Positions 32,738-42,108 of a stretch of 64,000 bases of DNA are shown here, one piece after another. Origin of the DNA: Azotobacter chroococcum (GTDB lineage: Bacteria; Pseudomonadota; Gammaproteobacteria; Pseudomonadales; Pseudomonadaceae); the NCBI RefSeq assembly GCF_004339665.1, contig NZ_SMMU01000005.1:62001-126000 (forward strand). The letters run 5' to 3'. The first letter of the stretch is position 1; each line of letters starts with the position of its first letter. Position numbers and translations under genes: made by a program. Below the pieces are notes generated by a model. The model was not told where the DNA came from and did no database searches. It worked only from the letters and a program-made list of their open reading frames with translations.

Positions 32738-33931
32738 ATGAACGACGCCCTGAACCTGCTGCAACCCTATCCCTTCGAGAAGCTCCGCGCGCTGCTCGCC
32801 GGCGTGCAGCCGCCGGCCAAGAAGGCCATCGCCCTGTCCATCGGCGAGCCCAAGCACCGCTCGCCGAGCTTCGTCGCCGAGGCCCTGAGCGCTAGCCTCG
32901 AACAGCTGTCGGTCTACCCCACCACCCTCGGCCTGCCGGCGCTGCGCGAGGCCGTCGCCCAGTGGTGCGAGCGGCGCTTCCGGGTGCCGGCCGGCTGGCT
33001 GGACCCGGCACGCCACGTGCTGCCGGTCAACGGCACCCGCGAAGCATTATTCGCCTTCACCCAGACCGTGGTGAACCGCGAAAGCAATGGCCTGGTAGTC
33101 AGCCCCAACCCCTTCTACCAGATCTACGAGGGCGCAGCCCTGCTTGCCGGCGCCACCCCGCACTACCTGCCGTGCCTTCCGGAGAACGGTTTCAACCCCG
33201 ACTTCGACGCGGTGCCAAGCGAGGTCTGGCAGCGCTGCGAGCTGCTGTTCCTCTGCTCGCCGGGCAACCCGACCGGCGCCCTGGTGCCGCTGGAAACGCT
33301 GAAGAAGCTGATCGCCCTGGCCGACGAGCACGACTTCGTGATCGCCGCCGACGAGTGCTACAGCGAACTGTACTTCGACGAGCAGAACCCGCCGCCCGGC
33401 CTGCTCACCGCCTGCGCCGAGCTGGGGCGCAGCGATTTCCGCCGCTGCGTGGTGTTCCACAGCCTGTCCAAGCGCTCCAACCTGCCGGGCCTGCGTTCGG
33501 GCTTCGTCGCCGGCGACGCCGAGATCCTCAAGAGCTTCCTGCTCTACCGCACCTACCACGGCTGTGCCATGCCGGTACCGACCCAGCTGGCCAGCATCGC
33601 CGCCTGGAACGACGAGGTCCACGTGCGCGCCAACCGTGTGCTGTACCGCGAAAAGTTCGACGCGGTGCTCGGCCTCCTGCAGCCGGTGCTCGACGTGCAG
33701 CGCCCGGACGGCAGCTTCTACCTGTGGCCGCGCACGCCGGTGGACGACCAGAGCTTCACCCGCGAGCTGTTCGCCCGCGAGCACGTGACCGTGGTGCCGG
33801 GCAGCTACCTGTCGCGCAGCGTGGGCGACCTCAACCCCGGCGCCAACCGCGTGCGCATGGCCCTGGTCGCGCCGCTGGCCGAATGCGTGGAAGCCGCCGA
33901 GCGCATCCGCGACTTCGTCCGCGCCGGCTGA
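32738..33931 (+). CDS. dapC: Succinyldiaminopimelate transaminase DapC
   Basis: DapC is a PLP aminotransferase that makes N-succinyl-LL-diaminopimelate from its keto precursor in lysine and peptidoglycan synthesis. The 397-residue class I/II protein has LSIGEPKHRSPSF, the CSPGNPTGALVPLE block, ADECYSELYFDE, and the PLP-binding lysine in SLSKRSNLPGLRSGF. The glnD-dapC order matches P. aeruginosa. dapD and dapE, for the steps on either side, are also in this window. Confidence 0.93.
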   Translation: MNDALNLLQPYPFEKLRALLAGVQPPAKKAIALSIGEPKHRSPSFVAEALSASLEQLSVYPTTLGLPALREAVAQWCERRFRVPAGWLDPARHVLPVNGTREALFAFTQTVVNRESNGLVVSPNPFYQIYEGAALLAGATPHYLPCLPENGFNPDFDAVPSEVWQRCELLFLCSPGNPTGALVPLETLKKLIALADEHDFVIAADECYSELYFDEQNPPPGLLTACAELGRSDFRRCVVFHSLSKRSNLPGLRSGFVAGDAEILKSFLLYRTYHGCAMPVPTQLASIAAWNDEVHVRANRVLYREKFDAVLGLLQPVLDVQRPDGSFYLWPRTPVDDQSFTRELFAREHVTVVPGSYLSRSVGDLNPGANRVRMALVAPLAECVEAAERIRDFVRAG

Positions 33932-33970
33932 ACCCTGCAAGCGGCGCGCCCCCGGCGCTCCGCCCTCCCC

Positions 33971-35605
33971 TCAGCCGCGGTGCAGCCGCGCCTCGCTGAT
34001 GTCCAGCTCGCGCAGGATCTCGCCGAGCAGGTCGTCGTCGACCTGATTGCGATGCCGCAGGCGGTACAACTCCAGACGCTGGGAGCGCAGCGCCTGCAGA
34101 CGCAGGCGCTGCTCCAGCGCATCCATCTGGCGCAGACGCGCCCGCCCTTCCCCGGAGTCCTCGCGCTCCAGCTGCTGACGGTATTCGGCCATGATCTTGG
34201 CCTTGACCTCGGTCGCCAGGGCCATGCCCTCGGGACTCAGGCCGGGCTCGTCGCTCTGCGCCTCCAGGGCGCGGATCGCCGCCTCGACGGTCTTCGCCCG
34301 GTTGCGCCGCAACTCCTGCTCGCGCGCCTCCTGGTTGTCCGCCGGCAGGCCGCGCAGCAGCAGCGGCAGACCGAGGGTGGCGACCAGCAGCGACAGCAGG
34401 ATCACCCCGGCGGCGATGAAGATCAGCAGGTCGCGCTGCGGAAAGGCCTCGCCATTGCCCAGCAGCAACGGCAGCGACAGCACGCCGGCCAGGGTCACCG
34501 CGCCGCGCACCCCGCTCAGGGTAAGCAGCGCCGCCAGGCGCAGCGACGACTGCCCGGCGAAGCCGCTGGGCAGGCCGCGCCAGCGGCGCAGCGCGCCGGA
34601 CACCAGCCAGTAGAGCCAGGTCCAGACGAAGCGCAGCAGGATCAGCGCCAGGTACACCTGGCCCACGTAGAGCGCCAGCTGTCCGGCACTGGTCCAGAAC
34701 AGTTCGCCCTCCCCGATCGAGGCCTTGACGATGTCCGGCAGTTGCAGGCCGAGGAGCAGGAAGATCAGGCCGTTGAAGGTGAACTCCAGCAGCGCCCAGA
34801 CGCTGCGGTTGAGCAGCCGCGTGGTGGTCTGCCGCGGCAGCAGGTCGAGGCGGCTCTGCATCATGCCCGCCGCCACCGCCGAGAGAATCCCGGAGACGCC
34901 CAGGTGCTCGGCCGCCACATAGGCGGCGAAGGGCAGCAGCAGCATGAACATCACGTGTGGCGCCGGCTCCTCCCAGCCGAGGCCGATCATCCAGGCGCGA
35001 AAGCGCCCCAGCGCATAGCTCAGCGCGACCCCGACCGCCAGCCCGCCGATCGCCACCAGGACGAACTCCAGGCCGGCCTCGGCGGGCGAGAAGGCCCCGG
35101 TCAGTGCGGCGGCCACGGCGAACTTGAAGGCCACCAGGCCGGAGGCGTCGTTCATCAGCGCCTCGCCCTGGAGGATGTTCATCAGCGTGCGCGGCAGGCG
35201 GCCATGGACGATCGCCGAAACCGCCACGGCGTCGGTGGGCGACAGCACCGCCGCCAGGGCGAAGGCCGCCGCCAGGGGAACCTGCGGCAGGAGCAGATGG
35301 ATCAGCCAGCCGGCGCCGAGCACGGTGAACAGCACCAGGCCGAAGGCCAGCAGCAGGATCGGCGTGCGCAGCCGCCAGAACTGGCCCTTGGGCATCCGCC
35401 AGCCGTCGACGAACAGCAGGGGCGGAATGAACAGCAGCAGGAACAGCTCGGGATCGAGCCGCACGTGCAGGCCCAGCGCCGGCATCGCCAGCAGCGCGCC
35501 GATGGCGATCTGGATGAGCGGCAGCGGAATGGGGACGAACTGCGCAGTGATGCGCGTGCCGCCGACGACCAGCAGCATGATCAGGATGGTGTAGAGAAGT
35601 TGCAT
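33971..35605 (-). CDS. CPA1-family sodium/proton antiporter
   Basis: This inner-membrane Na+/H+ exchanger is of the NhaP/CPA1 type. The 544-residue protein has about 12 hydrophobic segments over residues 1-420. The ion-binding block ALAAVLSPTDAVAVSAI and the following ALMNDASGLVAFKFA carry the conserved Asp residues. SGVRGAVTLAGVLSLP near the last helices is also typical. A charged cytoplasmic tail of about 120 residues (from RGLPADNQEAREQELRRNR) is helical and may regulate activity. It is convergent with dapC, and P. aeruginosa carries a similar gene at this place. The ion specificity is inferred from the family. Confidence 0.88.
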   Translation of the reverse strand: MQLLYTILIMLLVVGGTRITAQFVPIPLPLIQIAIGALLAMPALGLHVRLDPELFLLLFIPPLLFVDGWRMPKGQFWRLRTPILLLAFGLVLFTVLGAGWLIHLLLPQVPLAAAFALAAVLSPTDAVAVSAIVHGRLPRTLMNILQGEALMNDASGLVAFKFAVAAALTGAFSPAEAGLEFVLVAIGGLAVGVALSYALGRFRAWMIGLGWEEPAPHVMFMLLLPFAAYVAAEHLGVSGILSAVAAGMMQSRLDLLPRQTTTRLLNRSVWALLEFTFNGLIFLLLGLQLPDIVKASIGEGELFWTSAGQLALYVGQVYLALILLRFVWTWLYWLVSGALRRWRGLPSGFAGQSSLRLAALLTLSGVRGAVTLAGVLSLPLLLGNGEAFPQRDLLIFIAAGVILLSLLVATLGLPLLLRGLPADNQEAREQELRRNRAKTVEAAIRALEAQSDEPGLSPEGMALATEVKAKIMAEYRQQLEREDSGEGRARLRQMDALEQRLRLQALRSQRLELYRLRHRNQVDDDLLGEILRELDISEARLHRG

Positions 35606-35696
35606 GCACGGGAAGGAGCAGCCAGGGGAGCCCCAGTCTACTCCCCCAAGCGAAGCGGCGAGACCTTTCGATGGTCGAGGTGAAAACCTTTGCGAC

Positions 35697-36533
35697 TCAG
35701 CGACGTGGCACCTGCCGCAGGACAGTGCCGAGCGCCAGCATGTGCTGCTGCTTGATGCTGACCTGATGCGCCTTCATCTCCTCCCACACGCCTTGCCAGC
35801 CGCCCAGTTCGATACCTTCCAGATGAGCGGACTGCCGGGATTGGCGGGCGAAGTGTTCGCGGCTACCTTTCTCCAGAAGATGCTCGTCCAGTTCCGGCAG
35901 CAGAAGGATATCGGCACGCGGCAGGCTGGCAGCGATGCTCAGGCCGGCCGGGTCGTAATCCGCAAAGACGGTGACGCGGATACTGGGCGGCAAGCTGCCG
36001 AGCAACTGGCGCGTACCGCGTGCCAAACCACCGTGGCCACGGTAGATGACCAAACTGCCAGCCAGCTCGCTCGGGGCCTGGTAGTGCTCCCAGTCGTCGA
36101 AACTGTCGAGGTTCTCGATTACCAGCTGGGCGATGACGGAGCAGTCCAGACTGTCCAGAGGCATACGCAGGCTGAGACTGGGCGACAAGGCAGGCAGCGG
36201 TGTGGGCAGAGTGCCCTTGACCAACACAAAGCCATCGTCGGGGCGTTGGCGGGCAATCTTTTCGTCACGACTGACCGCTGCGACCTGAGCCCGGCTGCCT
36301 GAGGGCACTGCTTCAACAAGCAAGTCGAATCCCCAGTTCTGCTCGGCCAGTTGGCGCAATGCATCTCGCTCTTGAGCACTGAAGTGAAGCAACTTGCCAT
36401 TCTCACGGACCGCGCCGACCTCAAGGTCGCGGTGAATCCGCTGCCAAGTCGCGTTCAATGCAACCCTTTCGCCGCGCTCACGCAGGAACTTATGGATGGC
36501 ATTGCGGTGTTTGAGCGTCAAAGTATCAGACAT
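35697..36533 (-). CDS. Toprim-domain protein, JetD/MksG-like nuclease subunit
   Basis: This is the last gene of a four-gene condensin-like operon. The 278-residue protein has a helical N-terminus (LKHRNAIHKFLRERGERVALN). A C-terminal Toprim fold is indicated by the acidic site in LVIENLDSFDDWEHY and the DxD-type motif in VTVFADYDPAGLSIAASLP, so metal-dependent DNA cleavage is likely. In Wadjet the Toprim subunit JetD cuts circular DNA that the SMC complex has extruded. This one is shorter than the roughly 390-residue JetD/MksG proteins I know and does not look like DUF3322-DUF2220. It probably belongs to a DUF7281-like family (recalled, not searched). The gene overlaps the kleisin gene by 16 bases and looks less GC-rich. 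Confidence 0.72.
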   Translation of the reverse strand: MSDTLTLKHRNAIHKFLRERGERVALNATWQRIHRDLEVGAVRENGKLLHFSAQERDALRQLAEQNWGFDLLVEAVPSGSRAQVAAVSRDEKIARQRPDDGFVLVKGTLPTPLPALSPSLSLRMPLDSLDCSVIAQLVIENLDSFDDWEHYQAPSELAGSLVIYRGHGGLARGTRQLLGSLPPSIRVTVFADYDPAGLSIAASLPRADILLLPELDEHLLEKGSREHFARQSRQSAHLEGIELGGWQGVWEEMKAHQVSIKQQHMLALGTVLRQVPRR

Positions 36534-37741
36534 AGTTTCACGTCCCTGATGATGAAGTTACCCGAGTATAGGGAATGATGCTCTCCGTCTGGTGCCAGTT
36601 CGAAGCATTCCTTCTGCTCCTCCGGCAGTCCCTCGTAGCCGCCGATCACCTGGTACAGCCAGCTTTCCGCCTCCCACGGCAGGTCGTGCTGCGCCCGGTA
36701 CTCCAGGGCCGAGAGCCGCTCGCCGCTGTCGATGACCCGGCAGAAGTAGGCCTCGACGGCCACGCGGATGGGGTTGGCGACGACCTCGAAGTCTTCCGCC
36801 GCGCCGAGCACGAATTCGCCGGCCTCGCCCGGCGCCTGGCTCAGGCGCTCGGCCGGCTGCAGGCTGCGCGCCTGGGCCACCAGGGCGAGCAGGACCGCCT
36901 CCTGCAGCGGGTTGTGGACGTCCGCCGCGGCCGCGGCGAGGATCGCCGGGGCCTGGTTGAACAACTGCGGCACCTGCGGCTGGGCGGCGTGGTTGCCCAC
37001 CCGATAGTCGGGCTGCTGCTCCATGTGCAGCAGCCAGCCCTTGAGCAGGCGGGTGCGGCCGCGGATCTGCCGGAAGCGGCCGAGCAGCTCGAGCAGACGG
37101 CCCTGGACGACGCTCAGCTCCTGGGAACAGGCGCTGACCGTGCGTTGCAGGCTGGTGACCAGGAGACGGCGCAGCTCGCGCAGATCGCCGGCGGTTTCGG
37201 CCAGTTCCTCGAAGCTGATCAGCTCCAGCCCGGCGAGCAGCTCGCTGACCTGGGACTGGGCCAGCTCGTTCTCGCGGATCTTGGCATTGAGGGTGCCGAC
37301 ATAGCCGAATTCGTTGTTGATCCGGCTCCACAGCACGCGGATGCCGTGGCCGAGGGTCTCGCCGAAGGCGTAGACGTGCTCGCGCAGCTCGCCCAGGTAG
37401 GCGTCGGCGGCCGCGTAGTCGCCCTGGTGGCGCGCCTCCTTGTAGTGGGCGGCGAGGGTCTTGAAGGTGGCCAGGGCGGAGCCGGTGTTGGCGTCGATCT
37501 GCCGGTTGCGGTCGTCGCGCAGGGCCTCCTCCAGCAGCGCGCGCACCGCCCGGCGCAGGTGCAGGTCGGCGCCGGGCTCGGGCCGGTAGAGGATGCCGTC
37601 CTTGACCAGGCGCTCCTCGACCGCCGGTTCCAGCGCCTGATCCGCCACCGAGCCGGACAGGTAGGCGTCCATGATCGGCTCCGCATGCCGGCCCAGCAGG
37701 CGCAGGAAGCGCACCCCGGCCTGGTGCAGGTTGCCGCTCAT
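36518..37741 (-). CDS. Kleisin-like subunit, JetA/MksF-like
   Basis: The 407-residue protein is mostly helical and soluble, with N-terminal winged-helix-like content (AVEERLVKDGILYRPEP) and long helices through the middle (LGHGIRVLWSRINNEFGYVGTLNAKI). Size, position between the small subunit and the Toprim gene, and helical make-up fit the kleisin of Mks/Wadjet condensins, which bridges the SMC heads. I fix the start at the ATG that overlaps the preceding stop (ATGA). A longer in-frame extension reads through the neighbour and is not real. I recognise no catalytic motif. The assignment relies mainly on operon context. Confidence 0.65.
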   Translation of the reverse strand: MSGNLHQAGVRFLRLLGRHAEPIMDAYLSGSVADQALEPAVEERLVKDGILYRPEPGADLHLRRAVRALLEEALRDDRNRQIDANTGSALATFKTLAAHYKEARHQGDYAAADAYLGELREHVYAFGETLGHGIRVLWSRINNEFGYVGTLNAKIRENELAQSQVSELLAGLELISFEELAETAGDLRELRRLLVTSLQRTVSACSQELSVVQGRLLELLGRFRQIRGRTRLLKGWLLHMEQQPDYRVGNHAAQPQVPQLFNQAPAILAAAAADVHNPLQEAVLLALVAQARSLQPAERLSQAPGEAGEFVLGAAEDFEVVANPIRVAVEAYFCRVIDSGERLSALEYRAQHDLPWEAESWLYQVIGGYEGLPEEQKECFELAPDGEHHSLYSGNFIIRDVKLCLIL

Positions 37742-38379
37742 AGTAGCGAGCCCTGGCCGGCGCCTTCCGCGCGGCCCTCGAGGTCGAGACCCTCGCTTTC
37801 GTCGATGAAGCGGATCACCTCGTACAGGTAGTCGAGCTTGCCGGTGCCCAGGTAGATCTGCTTGTCCGGGTTGGGACGCACCAGGTAGCCCAGCTCGCAG
37901 AGCTTCTTGAACACCTGCTTGATCTGCCCGTCGACGCTGGCGCTGGTCGAGCCGAACAGCCGGTAGTGGCTGATCCGCGCCAGCTGCTCGCGGAACGCCG
38001 GGGTGTCCTCGACGATGCTCTGCAGCTCGTTGAGGCGCAGCGCGCTGCCCTCGGTGAGCGGCGCATCCTGGGCGCCGGCCTCCTGGACCAGCACCAGCCA
38101 CTCCACCAGCGGGGAGAGCGCGGCGCAGACGTCGCGGAACTGCTGGCCGAGCACTCCGCGCTCGTCCTCGCCGAGCTGCCGGTAGGCGCAGAAAAACACG
38201 TCGCCCTCGCCGGAGCCGCCGACGGCGGCGACCATGCGGTTGAGGGTGGCCAGGTAGTCGTCGACCTGCTCGCGGTTGGCCGGCGTCTTCAGGAAGCGCC
38301 AGGCGTCCTCATCGCTGGTACGGCAGATGAACTCGCCCCTGAGCAGGCGTTCGATCACTTGTCCTCTGGTCGAGAGCAT
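37738..38379 (-). CDS. Small winged-helix subunit, JetB/MksE-like
   Basis: The 213-residue acidic protein has a C-terminal stretch with winged-helix character (VFKKLCELGYLVRPNPDKQIYLGTGKLDYLYEVIRFI), as in the KITE subunits JetB and MksE. It starts on the base after the ATPase stop codon (TAAATG) and ends in a four-base overlap with the next gene, so expression is tightly coupled. Its predicted role is to bind the kleisin and help load DNA. No enzymatic motif is visible, and the family call is inference from size, fold hints and context. Confidence 0.65.
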   Translation of the reverse strand: MLSTRGQVIERLLRGEFICRTSDEDAWRFLKTPANREQVDDYLATLNRMVAAVGGSGEGDVFFCAYRQLGEDERGVLGQQFRDVCAALSPLVEWLVLVQEAGAQDAPLTEGSALRLNELQSIVEDTPAFREQLARISHYRLFGSTSASVDGQIKQVFKKLCELGYLVRPNPDKQIYLGTGKLDYLYEVIRFIDESEGLDLEGRAEGAGQGSLL

Positions 38380-41300
38380 TTACGCCACCTCCCCGTTCTT
38401 CAGGTTCTTCAGACGCTCGGCGATGACATCCAGGCGCGGCTTGACCACCTGCAGCTGGCGGGTCTGCTTGTTGACGATGTAGCGATTGGCGAACAGCGAC
38501 AGCACCTCGGAGTCCGGGTTGGGGAAGGCGCCGAGGATGCGGATGTTGTTGTTGCTGCAGGCCTCGAAGATCTTCTTCACGTTGTTGTGGTGCAGGGTAC
38601 CCAGCTCGTCGATCGGCCAGTGGACGACGGCCGGCGCCGCACCGCGCAACAGGCGGGTGAAGGCCAGCAGGAACTTGCAGAGGATCAGGTAGGCCATGCC
38701 GTGGCTCGACGACTCGTTGAGCTGGCGGTCGGTGCGGATCACCAGGTCGCTGTTGCCCTCGCGCAGGCGCAGCTCGATCTCCAGCAGCCCGGCGATGCCG
38801 CCGCCGAGTGCCGAGCGGCCGATGATGTCCAGCGTCCGGCGCATGCTGGCGGTGTAGTCCTCGCCGGGCAGTTCGCTGTAGCCGTCCTCGCGCCAGGTGC
38901 GGAAGGCCTTGATGAAAGCCTTGAGCTCCGGCCAGAACTCCAGCTCGCCGATCCGCGAACGGATGCGCACCGCCGAGTCGGAGACGCCGTCGAGGAACAG
39001 CTCCTCGCTGACCTCGCGGGTGATCCGCGCGCTCTGCGTGTCGATCTTGCGGTCGATGTCGGCGAGCACCTCGTAGTAGTGGTTGAGCTCGATGCCGAAG
39101 TTCTTGCCCAGATCGCGCAGCACGGCGACCTTCTGCGGCACCAGGGTGTTGAGCAGTTCCGCCAGGTGCGGCACCAGGCGGCGGTAGTCGAGGCCCGGGA
39201 TGCCGCGCTCGCCGGCCTGGGTGCATTCGGCGCGGCTGCGCTCCCAGGTTTCCGCCAGGCCGGAACCGGACTGCCCGGCGATCAGGCCGTCGAAGCGCTC
39301 GACGTGCGCCTTGATGGCGGCGAGCTGCCGCTCTCGGGCCTGCAGCAGCTCCTCGCCGAGGCGCAGGCGCTCGTCCAGCTCGCCCTCGGCGAGGCTGCCC
39401 TCGCGCGGCAGCTTCAGTTCGCCCAGGCGACGCAGCAGTACCTTGACGCGACCCAGCGCCTCGTCGAGCTGCCCCTTGAGCTGCAGGGCCTGCTGGCGGA
39501 GCTCCTCCAACTGGCCGCGCTCGGCCTTGTAGGCGGCGCTGGCGCTGCCCAGCCGCTGTTCGAGGTCGGCGGCCAAGTCGCGGCTGTCGCCCAACTGGCC
39601 CTGTAGCTTGGGTTTGCGTACCAGCCAGCTGTGCCGGTACCACTCGTCGTAGCGCAGCACCTCGGCGCGGCGCTGCTCGGTGCGGACGATCCGCTCGCCG
39701 AGCGTCTTCATCTGGCGCTTGAGCTCGACGATGGCGTTCTCGTCGACGCCGCGCGACTTCAGCTCGGCCCTGTACCAGCGCTCGCACTCGTCCAGCTCGG
39801 CCTGGGCGCCGGCGCGGCGCGCCTCGGCGGCGGCCTTGAGCTGGCGGATCTGGTTGTCCAGGCTGCCGAGCACCTGCTGCCAGTGCGCCGAGGTTTCCAG
39901 GCGTTCCTCGCCGTAGCGGCTTTTCAGTCCGGCCAGCCAGGCGTCGCGCTCGGCGGCCAGTTGCTTGAGCGCGCCATCCAGCTCGACCAGTTGCCGGCGC
40001 GCCTGGCTGCGCCGCTCGGCCACCGCGGCGTCCAGCCGATCCTTCTGGGCGCGGCGCTCCTCCTTGAGACGCTGGCGGTCGTCGCGGCGGTTCTGCGCCT
40101 CGCTGCGCGCCACCACCAGTTGCCGCTGCAACGCCTCCAGAGCGTCGTTGGCCTCGACCAGCCGGGCCTCGGCCTCCTTCTGCTGGTTCCCGGCGTCCTG
40201 CAGGGCGTCCTGGGCGAGTTGCAGGCGCTGGCGCAGCTCGGCCTCGCTGGCGGCGTAGTCGGGGACTTCGAGGGCGGCCAGGTCCAGATGCACGCCGAAC
40301 AAGCTGCCTTCGCCGTCGCCGGCCAACGCCGGCTTGAGGTCGGCGCGCTTGAGCAGTTCCGGATGGATGACCTTGCCGAGCCGGCTCTCCCAGCCCGGCT
40401 GCTCGCGGCGCAGGAACTCCAGCAGGGTGTGCTGGCCGGGGTAGAGCATCAGCTCGGTCTCGTCGAGCCGCTCCTGGCGCTCGACCTGCCGCCGTGCACC
40501 CAGCGTGAAGGCGCCATGGGCCTCCTCGCGGCGGGCGCGCAGGCCGCGCTCCTGGATCTCCAGCTGGCGAACCTGGGCCTCGGCGGCCTCGACCCTCTCG
40601 TCGGCCTCTTCCAGGCGGCGGTCGAGGATCGCCAGGGCGAGGTTCTCCTCCTCGCTGTAGCCGAGGCTCCGGCTCTGCTGGTCGAGGCGATCGCGTTCGA
40701 GCCTGCGCTCGTACTCGCGGCGGCTGAAGTCCTCCAGCCCCTCCTGGCGGCGAGCGACGAAAGCGCTCTCGAGGGCATGCAGCGCCTCGTCCTGGCGGGC
40801 CTTGCGCTCGTCGCGCTCCTCGCGCAGGGCTTCCTCCTGGCCGCGCAGTTGCTCCAGCGCCGCCTCGCGCTGGTCCTTGATCGCCTGCTGGCGCTCCAGC
40901 CAGTCGCGCTCGACGTCCTGGTGCTGGCTGGTGAACAAGCGGTGGCGGGCATCGAGGTTGGCCATCTCGTCGCGCCAGGCGCCCACCTGCTCGAGATCGG
41001 CCTTGGCCTGCTCGATGTCGGCCTCCAGGTAATCCTGGTACTGCCGCTCGATCTGCTCCAGCTCGTCCTCGATGCGACCGATGTCGCCGCGGGCGGCGGA
41101 CAGCTCCAGGTTGAGTACGTCGCGCCGGTCCTTCCAGCGCTCCTCCAGTTGGCGGAGCTGGAAGCCGCTCCGTTCGATCGATGCCTCGGTCTCTTCCTGG
41201 GCCTGGAACAGGCGCGGCTCGTCGGCCTTGTAGCCGAGCAACAGGCCGGCCAGACGCAGCTCGCCGCCGAGAAGGTCCTGGTACTCGCGCTCCAGGCGCT

Positions 41301-42054
41301 CGAACTCCGGGCGGATGGCGTTGAAGCCCTGGATCAGGCGGCTGTCGCGAATCCAGTCCTCGACCCGCTGCAGGTTGAGGTGGGTGGCCGGCGGGCTGAC
41401 GCCGTCCTCCTCGAGGATGGCGGCGACCATCGATTTGATGGTCTCCATCTTGCCCTCCCGGGAATGCACGGCACGCGCCAGCTTCTCGATATGGCGCAGG
41501 GAATGCTCGGGGTCGCAGAGCGAGAACTGCCGGGCCCAGCCGCGCAGCTCGGCGCGCTGGCCGTCGGCGGCGAGCAGGCTGCGGTCGTTCTGGACGATGG
41601 CGCGGAACTGGGTGGTGTTGATCAGCCGGGTGGTATTGACGCCGGCCTGCCGGAAGCGCCGTCCCAGCTCCTCCATGCTCAGGCAGGCGATGGCGTCGCC
41701 CTGACGGCTCTTCACGTAGTCGTCCAGCTCGAAGCCCTTCTGCACCAGGCGGTAGGCCACCCCCCTGCCGTCGCTGGCGGCGGCCAGCACCGCCTGGCAG
41801 AGCTGGCCGTCCATGCGCCGGTATTCGTAGACGATGAAGCTCTGCTCGGTAGGCAGGTACCAGCGCTCGAAGCTGTCGCGGGTGGCCGGCACCACGCGGC
41901 TCGGGTATTCGCCGTAGAACACCGGCACCAGCCGCTGCAGGGTGGTCTTGCCGGAGGCGTTGGTGCCGCAGATGTTGGTGTGGTCGTCGACGACCAGTTC
42001 CACCACGCCCTGGAGGTGGGTGTTGATCAGGATGATGCGGTTCAGGCTGGGCAT
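38380..42054 (-). CDS. SMC-like ATPase of DUF3584 type, JetC/MksB-like
   Basis: The 1224-residue protein has the layout of an SMC or Rad50 ATPase. A Walker A motif lies at residues 30-38 (GTNASGKTT), followed by WYLPTEQSF at 65-73; the GKT and YLP pair is what I recall as the DUF3584 signature. Long charged coiled coils occupy about residues 260-950. The C-terminal lobe has a signature-like SSSHGMAYLIL and a Walker B VVHWPIDELG. MukB, MksB and JetC share this plan. In Wadjet this motor extrudes DNA loops and senses circular plasmids. It is the first gene of the operon. The N-terminal start MPSLNRIILIN follows a GAAGGA ribosome-binding site. Confidence 0.82.
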   Translation of the reverse strand: MPSLNRIILINTHLQGVVELVVDDHTNICGTNASGKTTLQRLVPVFYGEYPSRVVPATRDSFERWYLPTEQSFIVYEYRRMDGQLCQAVLAAASDGRGVAYRLVQKGFELDDYVKSRQGDAIACLSMEELGRRFRQAGVNTTRLINTTQFRAIVQNDRSLLAADGQRAELRGWARQFSLCDPEHSLRHIEKLARAVHSREGKMETIKSMVAAILEEDGVSPPATHLNLQRVEDWIRDSRLIQGFNAIRPEFERLEREYQDLLGGELRLAGLLLGYKADEPRLFQAQEETEASIERSGFQLRQLEERWKDRRDVLNLELSAARGDIGRIEDELEQIERQYQDYLEADIEQAKADLEQVGAWRDEMANLDARHRLFTSQHQDVERDWLERQQAIKDQREAALEQLRGQEEALREERDERKARQDEALHALESAFVARRQEGLEDFSRREYERRLERDRLDQQSRSLGYSEEENLALAILDRRLEEADERVEAAEAQVRQLEIQERGLRARREEAHGAFTLGARRQVERQERLDETELMLYPGQHTLLEFLRREQPGWESRLGKVIHPELLKRADLKPALAGDGEGSLFGVHLDLAALEVPDYAASEAELRQRLQLAQDALQDAGNQQKEAEARLVEANDALEALQRQLVVARSEAQNRRDDRQRLKEERRAQKDRLDAAVAERRSQARRQLVELDGALKQLAAERDAWLAGLKSRYGEERLETSAHWQQVLGSLDNQIRQLKAAAEARRAGAQAELDECERWYRAELKSRGVDENAIVELKRQMKTLGERIVRTEQRRAEVLRYDEWYRHSWLVRKPKLQGQLGDSRDLAADLEQRLGSASAAYKAERGQLEELRQQALQLKGQLDEALGRVKVLLRRLGELKLPREGSLAEGELDERLRLGEELLQARERQLAAIKAHVERFDGLIAGQSGSGLAETWERSRAECTQAGERGIPGLDYRRLVPHLAELLNTLVPQKVAVLRDLGKNFGIELNHYYEVLADIDRKIDTQSARITREVSEELFLDGVSDSAVRIRSRIGELEFWPELKAFIKAFRTWREDGYSELPGEDYTASMRRTLDIIGRSALGGGIAGLLEIELRLREGNSDLVIRTDRQLNESSSHGMAYLILCKFLLAFTRLLRGAAPAVVHWPIDELGTLHHNNVKKIFEACSNNNIRILGAFPNPDSEVLSLFANRYIVNKQTRQLQVVKPRLDVIAERLKNLKNGEVA

Positions 42055-42108
42055 GCGGGTCCTTCAGAGAAACGGTGGGGGCGGATCGCGAACCGAAAGG
42101 GGGGAGGA

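Noticed and set aside
37742-38101. N-terminal extension of the kleisin-like gene
   Set aside because: It reads the small-subunit gene in another frame; the ATG in the ATGA overlap is the natural start.
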